DNA of 7,574 nt, from the NCBI GenBank assembly GCA_002869095.1, contig PKTO01000280.1, positions 1 to 7,574 of the forward strand, in the 5' to 3' direction. The position numbers were made by a program, and so were the translations under genes. Positions 1-7,574 of the stretch are shown here, piece after piece (position 1 is the first letter of the stretch; the number at the start of each line of letters is the position of its first letter). The notes under the pieces were generated by a model. That model did no database searches. It was given only the letters and a program-made list of their open reading frames with translations, and had not been told where the DNA came from. The stretch is from Clostridiales bacterium. Its GTDB lineage: Bacteria; Bacillota; Clostridia; Peptostreptococcales; BM714.

Positions 1-998
1 ATGCTTTTTTCGAGCACGTCGAGATGGTTGAGGGACATGCCGGTGCCCTTTGCCACGCATGAGATGGGATCCTCTGCAACGTAAACCGGGATACCGGTAC
101 GTTTTTCGATAAGCTTGTTGAGTCCGTATAGAAGGGCTCCGCCGCCTGTCATGACTATGCCCTTGTTGCTTATGTCTGAAGCAAGCTCGGGAGGTGTCCT
201 TTCCAGAACGGAATGCACAGCCTCGGCTATTGAGTTTATGGGGTCGGCGAGCGCCTCTAGCATCTCGTCCGCCGTGACGCTTATTGTTTTGGGAAGTCCC
301 GTTATGAGGTCGCGGCCCCGGCAATCCATTTTTATTGACTCTTTTCTGGGGTAAGCCGTGCCTATGTTGACCTTGAGCTCCTCGGCTGTCCTCTCTCCGA
401 GAAGTATGTTGTGGGCCTTTCTCATGTATTTAATTATGGCATCGTCGAATTTGTCTCCTGCGACCTTTATGGAGTTTGAAACCACGATTCCTCCAAGCGA
501 TATGACCGCTATGTCGGTGGTTCCTCCGCCTATGTCGATTATCATGTTTCCGTCGGCGTTTGTTATGTCGAGCCCGGCTCCGATGGCTCCCGCTATGGGT
601 TCCTCGATGAGGTAGGTCTTTCCTCCGCCCGCCTCTGTGGTTGCGTCAATTACCGCACGCTTCTCGACTCCTGTGACTCCGCTCGGAACGCAGACTATTA
701 TCTTGGGCCTGAAAAGCCTGCTCCTTCCGCATGTCTTCTTTATGAAGTACCTCAGCATTCTTTCCGTGATTTCATAGTCTGATATTACTCCGTCCTTGAG
801 GGGCCTTATTGCCTGTATGTTTCCCGGAGTCCTTCCAAGCATCTTGCGGGCCTCTACGCCGACCGCAAGAATCTCGTCCGTCGTAGTATCGATCGAAACA
901 ACGGAAGGCTCCTGGAGCACTATCCCCTTGTCCTTTATATATACCAGCACACTGGCGGTTCCCAAATCTATCCCTATTTCCATTCCAAAGCCAAACAT
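1..998 (-). CDS. mreB: Rod-shape determining protein MreB/Mbl, actin-like (3' end outside window)
   Basis: MreB is a bacterial actin that forms ATP-dependent filaments under the membrane and directs the elongation peptidoglycan machinery. The 332 visible residues read without interruption to the window edge; the last 10 or so residues of a typical 335-345 aa protein are missing. Actin-fold ATP-site motifs are visible: phosphate-1 GIDLGT at residues 9-14, phosphate-2 DIGGGTTDIAVISLGG at about 155-170, and the adenosine motif TGGGALL at 284-290. LERTPPELASDI (265-276) and the GRDLITGLP stretch (228-236) are also typical of the family. The start is the ATG of MFGFG, which matches the MFGIG/MFARD start of Bacillus homologues and has GGGAGG 6 bases upstream. 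An in-frame ATG at residue 6 is less likely. The position after murA is that of mbl in B. subtilis, but the sequence resembles MreB at least as well, so the paralogue name is uncertain. Confidence 0.96.
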   Translation of the reverse strand, partial: MFGFGMEIGIDLGTASVLVYIKDKGIVLQEPSVVSIDTTTDEILAVGVEARKMLGRTPGNIQAIRPLKDGVISDYEITERMLRYFIKKTCGRSRLFRPKIIVCVPSGVTGVEKRAVIDATTEAGGGKTYLIEEPIAGAIGAGLDITNADGNMIIDIGGGTTDIAVISLGGIVVSNSIKVAGDKFDDAIIKYMRKAHNILLGERTAEELKVNIGTAYPRKESIKMDCRGRDLITGLPKTISVTADEMLEALADPINSIAEAVHSVLERTPPELASDISNKGIVMTGGGALLYGLNKLIEKRTGIPVYVAEDPISCVAKGTGMSLNHLDVLEKS

Positions 999-1004
999 GC
1001 CATA

Positions 1005-1010
1005 CCTCCC
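1005..1010 (-). promoter_or_regulatory. Ribosome binding site of mreB
   Basis: GGGAGG lies 6 bases before the ATG at 998. It fixes this start over an out-of-frame ATG at 1003, which is too close to the site, and over the in-frame ATG at residue 6. Confidence 0.75.
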
Positions 1011-1055
1011 GATTCGTTAGTTCTTTTATGTCGCCAAACTGCAATTTATTCGATC

Positions 1056-1076
1056 GGGCGCTTTTTATTGCCGCCC
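1056..1076 (-). other. Weak inverted repeat in the murA-mreB gap
   Basis: GGGCG and CGCCC can pair (5 bp) around an 11-base A-rich loop, 12 bases after the murA stop. A smaller CTGG-AAT-CCAG hairpin sits just before it. No T-tract follows on the transcribed strand, so this is probably not an intrinsic terminator, and murA and mreB may be cotranscribed. I saw no convincing promoter in the 90-base gap. Confidence 0.25.
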
Positions 1077-1088
1077 TGGATTCCAGCT

Positions 1089-2342
1089 TCAGTCAGTCGT
1101 CTTGATCTTTGCCCCAAGCGCCCTGAGCTTTCCGTCTATGTTCACATAGCCTCTGTGTATGTGGTAAATCTCGTCTATCTCGGTCGTTCCTTCTGCTATG
1201 AGGCCGGCAAGTATGAGGGCCGCCCCCGCGCGAAGGTCGGTCGCCTTGACCTGCGCTCCCTGCAAAGTTTTGACTCCCTGCACGACTGCGCTGTGGCCTT
1301 CTATCTTTATGTTTGCACCCATGCGGTTGAGCTCGCTCACGTGCATGAATCGGTTCTCGAAAACGCTCTCGATTATTACGCTTGTTCCCTCGGAAATTGT
1401 CATGAGGGCCATGCACTGGGCCTGCATGTCGGTGGGGAATCCCGGATAGGGAAGCGTCTTTATGTCTATGGGATGAAGCCCCTCTGTTGCGTTGACCCTT
1501 ATCGCGTCCTCTTCCTCGGTAATCTCGACTCCGGTCTCCTTGAGTTTTGCAACTATGGGCTTGAGATGCTCGGGAAGGACGTTGGTAACCATCACGTCGC
1601 CCCTCGTTATAGCCGCGGCCACCATGAAGGTTCCCGCCTCTATCCTGTCGGGAATCACGGCGTGGTTTGTTCCGTAAAGCTTTTCGACTCCGTCTATCCT
1701 TATGGTGTCGGTTCCGGCTCCGCGGATCTTGGCGCCCATTTTGTTGAGGAAGTTTGCCAGATCGATTATTTCAGGCTCCTCGGCCGCGTTTTCCAGTATT
1801 GTCTGCCCTTCGGCAAGCACGGCAGCCATCATTATGTTCTCGGTGGCGCCTACGCTTGGAAAGTCCAGGTATATGCGGTCGCCCACTAGGCGTTCGGCCC
1901 TGGCCTCCACGTAGCCATGTCCAAGGTCTATCTCCGCCCCAAGCGCCTTGAAGCCCTTAAGATGCAGATCTATAGGTCTTGCACCTATTGCGCAGCCCCC
2001 TGGCATTGAAACCCTGGCCACGCCTTTCATTGCCAGAAGCGGCCCCATCACAAGGAAGGACGCTCTCATCTTCTTTATCAGCTCGTAGGGAGCCTCCTGC
2101 TGCTTAAGTTCCGCCGGTATGACCTCTATGGACTCCGGGGCTGTTTCATTTATTACGAAATCAAAGGACCTCAATACGTCTTTCATGACATTGACGTCCA
2201 TAAGACCCGGAACCTCGTCTATGGTGCAGGTTTCCGTGGCCAAAAGCGTGGCAGCCATTATGGGAAGCACCGCATTCTTGGCGCCGCTGATTTTAACTGT
2301 TCCTTTGAGTGGTTCGCTTTTCTCAACAATAAATTTAGGCAA
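1089..2342 (-). CDS. murA: UDP-N-acetylglucosamine 1-carboxyvinyltransferase MurA
   Basis: MurA transfers enolpyruvate from phosphoenolpyruvate to UDP-GlcNAc in the cytoplasm, the first committed step of peptidoglycan synthesis and the target of fosfomycin. The 417 residues match the usual family length (E. coli MurA is 419). Key residues are visible: Lys22-Asn23 in SGAKNAVLP, the catalytic loop [10 protein letters not shown] with Cys117 (equivalent to E. coli Cys115, so fosfomycin-type Cys rather than the resistant Asp form), Asp305 in [21 protein letters not shown] with Asp369 and Arg371, and Arg397 in HIHRGY. The start is TTG at 2342, which puts Lys22 and Arg397 at the family positions and has GAGGAGG 7 bases upstream. 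A perfect TATAAT lies about 95 bases upstream. The gene is followed by mreB, another cell-wall gene. Nothing looks broken. Confidence 0.98.
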   Translation of the reverse strand: MPKFIVEKSEPLKGTVKISGAKNAVLPIMAATLLATETCTIDEVPGLMDVNVMKDVLRSFDFVINETAPESIEVIPAELKQQEAPYELIKKMRASFLVMGPLLAMKGVARVSMPGGCAIGARPIDLHLKGFKALGAEIDLGHGYVEARAERLVGDRIYLDFPSVGATENIMMAAVLAEGQTILENAAEEPEIIDLANFLNKMGAKIRGAGTDTIRIDGVEKLYGTNHAVIPDRIEAGTFMVAAAITRGDVMVTNVLPEHLKPIVAKLKETGVEITEEEDAIRVNATEGLHPIDIKTLPYPGFPTDMQAQCMALMTISEGTSVIIESVFENRFMHVSELNRMGANIKIEGHSAVVQGVKTLQGAQVKATDLRAGAALILAGLIAEGTTEIDEIYHIHRGYVNIDGKLRALGAKIKTTD

Positions 2343-2349
2343 CTCTCAT

Positions 2350-2356
2350 CCTCCTC
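2350..2356 (-). promoter_or_regulatory. Ribosome binding site that fixes the TTG start of murA
   Basis: GAGGAGG is separated by 7 bases from the TTG at 2342. An ATG directly abuts the site (2349-2347) in another frame and would encode only Met-Arg-Val-Ala before a TAA at 2337-2335. With no spacing it is a poor start, so TTG is preferred. Confidence 0.8.
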
Positions 2357-2399
2357 AAAATCCGGATACTTTTCCCCAGATTCCTTATTTCTATTTTTT

Positions 2400-2423
2400 A
2401 TTTGCATTTTTTATTTGCATTTT
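2400..2423 (-). repeat. Two-copy 13-base tandem repeat in the murA leader
   Basis: On the plus strand ATTTGCATTTTTT (2400-2412) is followed at once by a second copy that matches for 11 bases (2413-2423). A partial third copy, ATTTTTT, precedes them at 2393-2399. On the transcribed strand this gives an A-rich leader between the promoter and the murA ribosome binding site. Its function is unknown; it may be replication slippage. Confidence 0.6.
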
Positions 2424-2436
2424 GATTCACATAACC

Positions 2437-2465
2437 ATTATACAGCATTTTCAGCATGTTTGCAC
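2437..2465 (-). promoter_or_regulatory. Predicted sigma-A promoter of murA
   Basis: A perfect TATAAT lies at 2442-2437. A weak -35 candidate, GTGCAA, lies at 2465-2460 with a 17-base spacer. Transcription would start near 2430 and give an untranslated leader of about 88 bases. The -35 matches the consensus at only 3 of 6 positions. Confidence 0.55.
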
Positions 2466-2489
2466 ATTCTTTACCTTATTGTAACCTCT

Positions 2490-2507
2490 ATACCCGAGGG
2501 AGGGTAT
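2490..2507 (-). other. Small inverted repeat after the hypothetical gene
   Basis: ATACCC and GGGTAT pair over 6 bp around a 6-base loop, beginning 8 bases after the stop codon of the hypothetical gene. No T-tract follows on the transcribed strand, so it is at best a weak terminator or an operator-like site. Confidence 0.3.
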
Positions 2508-2515
2508 TAATCCTT

Positions 2516-3253
2516 TCAATCCCGCTCTGAAACCCATTGTATGTTTTGCGCATCGACATATTTGGCGCTCTTTCCCGTAGCCATTTCCATTATGAATTTT
2601 TCACCCACGTCTCCCGTAAGCAAGCCTTCAATCATCGTTCCGAGCGGAGTCAGGTGACCCATTGATCCATAAATCATATGGTCCCCGTCAGGAGAAAACC
2701 CTACGGCTCCGTATCCTGTGAATTTGCCGTCATATATTCCATAAAACTTCTTTATGCAGGTTTTTTTTCCGTTTTCGGTCAGATAAATCGATCCCCTTTC
2801 GGTTGAAAGGGTCCGGTCTCCCGAGGTCTTTGAAATGTAGTCGGTTTCAAAAACCGTTTCGGAGGATTTTTCACTAAAATCAAAGCTTCCTGTCAAAACT
2901 ACCTCGGATTCGCCATCTTCAATTGCAAAACTGCTCCACTCACCATCGTGCATTGCTATAAAATCTACTCTTCCACTTTCAGAATCGAAATGATAGTCGA
3001 GTATATTGTAATTATAACTTCCGTAACTGTCCCTGCCATTGCCCTTGTGGCTGTATACAAGGACCTCGTTTTCCAGGTTGGCATCCGAAGAAAACAGTGT
3101 CAGCACTCCGTCCACCCTTTTTTCGTAGTAAACCTTGCCTTCAAGGCCCGAGACTATTTTTGAGTTCATTGCAAGCACAGTGTTCTTTCCTATTGCCGCC
3201 ACAACAAACAAAGCCAATATTGATACAAAAGCAACCATAATTGTCCTTTTCAT
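2516..3253 (-). CDS. Exported or membrane-anchored protein of unknown function
   Basis: I do not recognise this 245-residue protein. Lys2-Arg3 followed by a hydrophobic stretch at about residues 4-22 forms a signal peptide or membrane anchor. Val-Leu-Ala at 26-28 could be a signal-peptidase I cleavage site, and there is no lipobox cysteine. The rest is polar, aromatic and glycine-rich, with alternating short strands. A GFSPDGDHMIYG segment (185-196) resembles the SPDG motifs of TolB/WD40-type beta-propeller repeats, but one motif is not enough to claim the fold. The ATG start has AAAGGGG 5 bases upstream, and the gene has its own extended -10 promoter. GC content is lower than in its neighbours: 26/60 and 27/60 in hand-counted stretches 2581-2640 and 2881-2940, against 32/60 in murA 1441-1500. 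It occupies the slot between atpC and murA where B. subtilis has ywmA, ywzB and ywmB; homology to these is not apparent. Confidence 0.85.
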   Translation of the reverse strand: MKRTIMVAFVSILALFVVAAIGKNTVLAMNSKIVSGLEGKVYYEKRVDGVLTLFSSDANLENEVLVYSHKGNGRDSYGSYNYNILDYHFDSESGRVDFIAMHDGEWSSFAIEDGESEVVLTGSFDFSEKSSETVFETDYISKTSGDRTLSTERGSIYLTENGKKTCIKKFYGIYDGKFTGYGAVGFSPDGDHMIYGSMGHLTPLGTMIEGLLTGDVGEKFIMEMATGKSAKYVDAQNIQWVSERD

Positions 3254-3306
3254 GTTTTCCCCTTTCCGTACTCAAGTCTTGTTGGGTTCAAAAACATTCA
3301 CAAGCC

Positions 3307-3315
3307 ATTATAACA
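3307..3315 (-). promoter_or_regulatory. Predicted extended -10 promoter of the hypothetical gene
   Basis: TGTTATAAT reads at 3315-3307, a perfect -10 hexamer with the TGn extension that allows recognition without a good -35. No clear -35 hexamer is present. Transcription would start near 3300, leaving a leader of about 45 bases. Confidence 0.6.
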
Positions 3316-3321
3316 CAAGAC

Positions 3322-3336
3322 CGCTTGCAGAAAGCG
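3322..3336 (-). other. Inverted repeat over the -35 region of the hypothetical gene's promoter
   Basis: CGCTT and AAGCG form a 5-bp palindrome around a 5-base centre, exactly where the -35 element would lie. It could be an operator, but a palindrome this short may arise by chance. Confidence 0.25.
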
Positions 3337-3383
3337 TTTATTGATTTCACATCAAAAGTACCGGGGGCTTTTATTTAAAATAA

Positions 3384-3422
3384 AAATGGAGTAAAAAAGG
3401 TCTGTCCCTTTTTACTCCATTT
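3384..3422 (-). terminator. Rho-independent terminator of the atp operon
   Basis: Starting 4 bases after the atpC stop codon, a 16-bp stem with one bulged A (AAATGGAGTAAAAAGG against CCTTTTTTACTCCATTT) closes a 6-base loop, GACAGA. The transcribed strand then runs into a T-rich tract, TTTTTATTTT, that overlaps the last stem bases. The plus-strand side is also T-rich, so it might act in both directions. The core GGGACAGACC looks like the centre of dispersed palindromic repeats seen in other genomes. Confidence 0.88.
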
Positions 3423-3426
3423 AGTT

Positions 3427-3843
3427 TTATTTCTTTTTGCCGCGCTCTTCAGCGAGTTTGATTCTGTTGAAGGCCTTTTTGAGGGCCAGTTCGGCCCGCG
3501 CCACGTCGATGTTCTCGGTTTGCTTGTCGAGACGTCGTTGCGCACGTTCCAAGGCGCTTTCGGCACGGTCCACATCGATTTCCTCCGCCCACTCGGCGCA
3601 GTCTGTTATGATTGTGGTCTTGTCGGTGCCTATTGTGACAAATCCTCCGGCTGTTGTAGCCGACTGTATTTTGCCGCCCGCCTTAATTCTAAGAATCCCT
3701 ATGTCGAGAGGAACGACTGAAGGCATGTGTTCATTGAGTATCCCCATTTCACCGGTGGTTGTCTTGACGATGACCATTTCCGCTTCTCCGTCGTAGAAAA
3801 CCCGGTAGGGGGTCACTATTTCCAAATGGAAATTGGTTGCCAT
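3427..3843 (-). CDS. atpC: F1Fo ATP synthase subunit epsilon
   Basis: Epsilon belongs to the central stalk of F1; it couples gamma to the c-ring and restrains wasteful ATP hydrolysis. At 138 residues it has the usual length. The N-terminal beta-sandwich (about 1-85) contains the family segment GEMGILNEHMPSV at 31-43. The C-terminal helical hairpin (about 88-135) starts with IDVDRA at 89-94, which fits the ATP-binding motif I(L)DxxRA known from Bacillus epsilon, with Arg100 and Arg127 also at expected places. Lys123 stands where thermophilic Bacillus PS3 has Arg122. The ATG start has GGAGG 7 bases upstream. It follows atpD after 37 bases and is the last gene of the operon. Confidence 0.96.
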   Translation of the reverse strand: MATNFHLEIVTPYRVFYDGEAEMVIVKTTTGEMGILNEHMPSVVPLDIGILRIKAGGKIQSATTAGGFVTIGTDKTTIITDCAEWAEEIDVDRAESALERAQRRLDKQTENIDVARAELALKKAFNRIKLAEERGKKK

Positions 3844-3880
3844 GTGTTCACCTCCGTGTCAACGAAGCGTCAAAATAGGC

Positions 3881-6167
<2,287 letters not shown>

Positions 6168-6176
6168 TGTTCTGTT

Positions 6177-6185
6177 TCACCTCTC
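6177..6185 (-). promoter_or_regulatory. Ribosome binding site that supports the TTG start of atpG
   Basis: GAGAGGTGA matches the anti-Shine-Dalgarno sequence over AGGTGA and lies 9 bases before the TTG at 6167. No ATG in a suitable position competes with it. Confidence 0.7.
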
Positions 6186-6191
6186 TTTCTT

Positions 6192-6210
6192 TTCCGCCTA
6201 TCCGGCGGAA
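6192..6210 (-). other. Hairpin in the atpA-atpG gap
   Basis: TTCCGCC and GGCGGAA form a perfect 7-bp GC-rich stem around the loop GGATA. It lies 16 bases after the atpA stop codon and just upstream of the atpG ribosome binding site. The bases that follow are purines (AAGAAAGAGAGG), not a T-tract, so it is not a terminator. It may protect or mark a processing point of the operon mRNA, or tune atpG translation. Confidence 0.6.
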
Positions 6211-6226
6211 CAAGGTTGTTTGCCTT

Positions 6227-7574
6227 CTACGCCTCGTATTGGAATGTCTTGAGGAATGCTTCGATTGCACCTTTGAGGCCCTCTTCGATCTCGTCTGTGA
6301 GGACTCCTCCGTCCTTGATGCCTTTTCCAATCTCGGCATGCTGTTCCTTCATGTACTTTAGGAACTCGATTTCGCAACGGGCGAATTCTTTTACAGGAAC
6401 ATCCATCAGGTATTTGTTGACTACAGCGTAGATTACCATTACCTGGTCCTCTACAGCCATGGGAGCATATTGCTTCTGCTTCAGGATCTCCATCAACCTT
6501 TCACCATGCGCAAGACGCATTTGGGTGTCTTTGTCGAGGTCCGAACCGAACTGGGAGAATGCCGCGAGCTCTCTGTACTGGGCAAGCTCCAGCTTGATTT
6601 TTCCTGCAACCTTCTTCATGGCTTTTATCTGGGCGTCTCCGCCGACCCTTGATACGGATATTCCGGCGTTGACGGCAGGCCTTTGGCCGTTGTTGAAGAG
6701 TTCTTCCTCCAGGTATATCTGTCCGTCTGTGATCGATATTACGTTTGTCGGTATATAAGCCGAAACGTCTCCGGCCTGGGTCTCGATTATTGGAAGCGCT
6801 GTGATCGATCCTCCGCCGAGTTCGTCGTTCAGTTTTGCGGCACGCTCGAGCAGTCTCGAGTGGAGATAGAATACGTCTCCCGGATAAGCTTCCCGGCCTG
6901 GCGGTCTTCTGAGAAGAAGACTCATTGCGCGGTAGGCAACGGCATGCTTGGAAAGGTCGTCGTAGATTATTAGAACGTCTTTTCCTTCCCACATGAATTC
7001 CTCAGCCATGGCAACGCCCGAGTAAGGCGCCATGTACTGGAGCGGAGCGCTCTCGGAAGCCGATGCCGAAACGACTATCGTATAGTCCATGGATCCGTAG
7101 CTTTCGAGTTTCTCCACTATCTGCGCTACTGTGGAGGCCTTCTGTCCTATTGCCACATATATGCAGATTACGTCTTCGCTCTTTTGGTTTATGATTGTGT
7201 CGACGGCGATTGCAGTCTTTCCTGTCTGGCGGTCGCCGATTATGAGCTCACGCTGGCCACGTCCGATCGGGATCATGGAGTCGATGGCCTTTACGCCTGT
7301 CTGCAGCGGCTGGTGAACCGATTTTCTGGCTATTACGCCCGGCGCAACCTGCTCTACAGGTCTTGTGTTCTCGGTCTTGATGGGTCCCTTGCCGTCTATG
7401 GGCTGGCCCAAGGGATTGACTACGCGGCCTATCATGGCTTCCCCTACTGGAACCTCCATGATTCTGCCTGTCGTCTTGACTATGTCGCCTTCCTTTATGT
7501 TTCCTTCGGCGCCCAGAAGAACACACCCTACATTGTCTTCTTCAAGGTTGAGCGCCATGCCGTATACCTCTCCC
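6227..7574 (-). CDS. atpA: F1Fo ATP synthase subunit alpha (5' end outside window)
   Basis: Alpha forms the alternating hexamer with beta and binds non-catalytic nucleotide. The frame enters at the window edge as GEVYG before [11 protein letters not shown], so that Met is internal. About 60 N-terminal residues of a roughly 500-residue protein are missing. Counting from that Met, the Walker A loop GDRQTGKT is at 108-115, [10 protein letters not shown] (195-204) is the Walker B region, [30 protein letters not shown] is at about 214-243, and ISVSRVGG carries the arginine finger at Arg304. [23 protein letters not shown] (259-281) is the invariant core of the family. The C-terminal helical domain ends normally at a TAG stop. 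It is the first visible gene of the operon; the promoter and the Fo and delta genes should lie to the right. Confidence 0.98.
   Translation of the reverse strand, partial: GEVYGMALNLEEDNVGCVLLGAEGNIKEGDIVKTTGRIMEVPVGEAMIGRVVNPLGQPIDGKGPIKTENTRPVEQVAPGVIARKSVHQPLQTGVKAIDSMIPIGRGQRELIIGDRQTGKTAIAVDTIINQKSEDVICIYVAIGQKASTVAQIVEKLESYGSMDYTIVVSASASESAPLQYMAPYSGVAMAEEFMWEGKDVLIIYDDLSKHAVAYRAMSLLLRRPPGREAYPGDVFYLHSRLLERAAKLNDELGGGSITALPIIETQAGDVSAYIPTNVISITDGQIYLEEELFNNGQRPAVNAGISVSRVGGDAQIKAMKKVAGKIKLELAQYRELAAFSQFGSDLDKDTQMRLAHGERLMEILKQKQYAPMAVEDQVMVIYAVVNKYLMDVPVKEFARCEIEFLKYMKEQHAEIGKGIKDGGVLTDEIEEGLKGAIEAFLKTFQYEA

Noticed and set aside
115..615. Plus-strand open frames of 79 and 85 codons near the left edge
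   Set aside because: They are the reverse complement of mreB, which reads without interruption on the minus strand with all actin motifs.
1068..1889. A 273-codon open frame on the plus strand opposite murA
   Set aside because: It is antisense to a well-supported murA, has no ribosome binding site or family resemblance, and is explained by the codon bias of the gene beneath it.
2490..2507. The 6-bp inverted repeat as an intrinsic terminator of the unknown gene
   Set aside because: The stem is short and the transcribed strand has no T-tract after it, so I list it only as an inverted repeat.

Overview
This window is a conserved housekeeping stretch from a low-to-mid GC Firmicute, most likely a member of Clostridia. 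All recognisable genes lie on the minus strand, so transcription runs from high to low coordinates. The assignment rests on the gene order (F1-ATPase genes, then murA, then mreB/mbl), strong Shine-Dalgarno sites with several TTG starts, a Bacillus/Clostridium-type epsilon subunit and heavy use of the ATA isoleucine codon. I cannot name a genus.

In transcription order, the region 7574-3427 is the end of the ATP synthase operon: atpA (alpha, 5' end outside the window), atpG (gamma), atpD (beta) and atpC (epsilon). These are closely spaced. A strong hairpin with a T-rich tail at 3422-3384 ends the operon 4 bases after the atpC stop. The proteins form most of the F1 catalytic head; delta and the Fo genes would lie beyond the right edge.

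The region 3312-2516 holds a separate unit: an extended -10 promoter and a 245-residue exported or membrane-anchored protein of unknown function, lower in GC than its neighbours. After 173 bases with a second promoter, murA (2342-1089) encodes the first committed enzyme of peptidoglycan synthesis, starting at TTG. A 90-base gap follows, then mreB/mbl (998 to beyond position 1), the actin-like cytoskeletal protein that guides cell-wall synthesis. The murA-mreB pairing is thus a cell-wall module next to the energy module.

No tRNA, rRNA, CRISPR array, transposase gene or new multi-gene system is visible. The points most worth a second look are: the absence of spoIID, spoIIQ and spoIIID between murA and mreB, where spore formers such as Bacillus subtilis carry them; the orphan exported protein; an operon terminator that resembles a dispersed palindromic repeat; and two promoters that share sequence around the start site.
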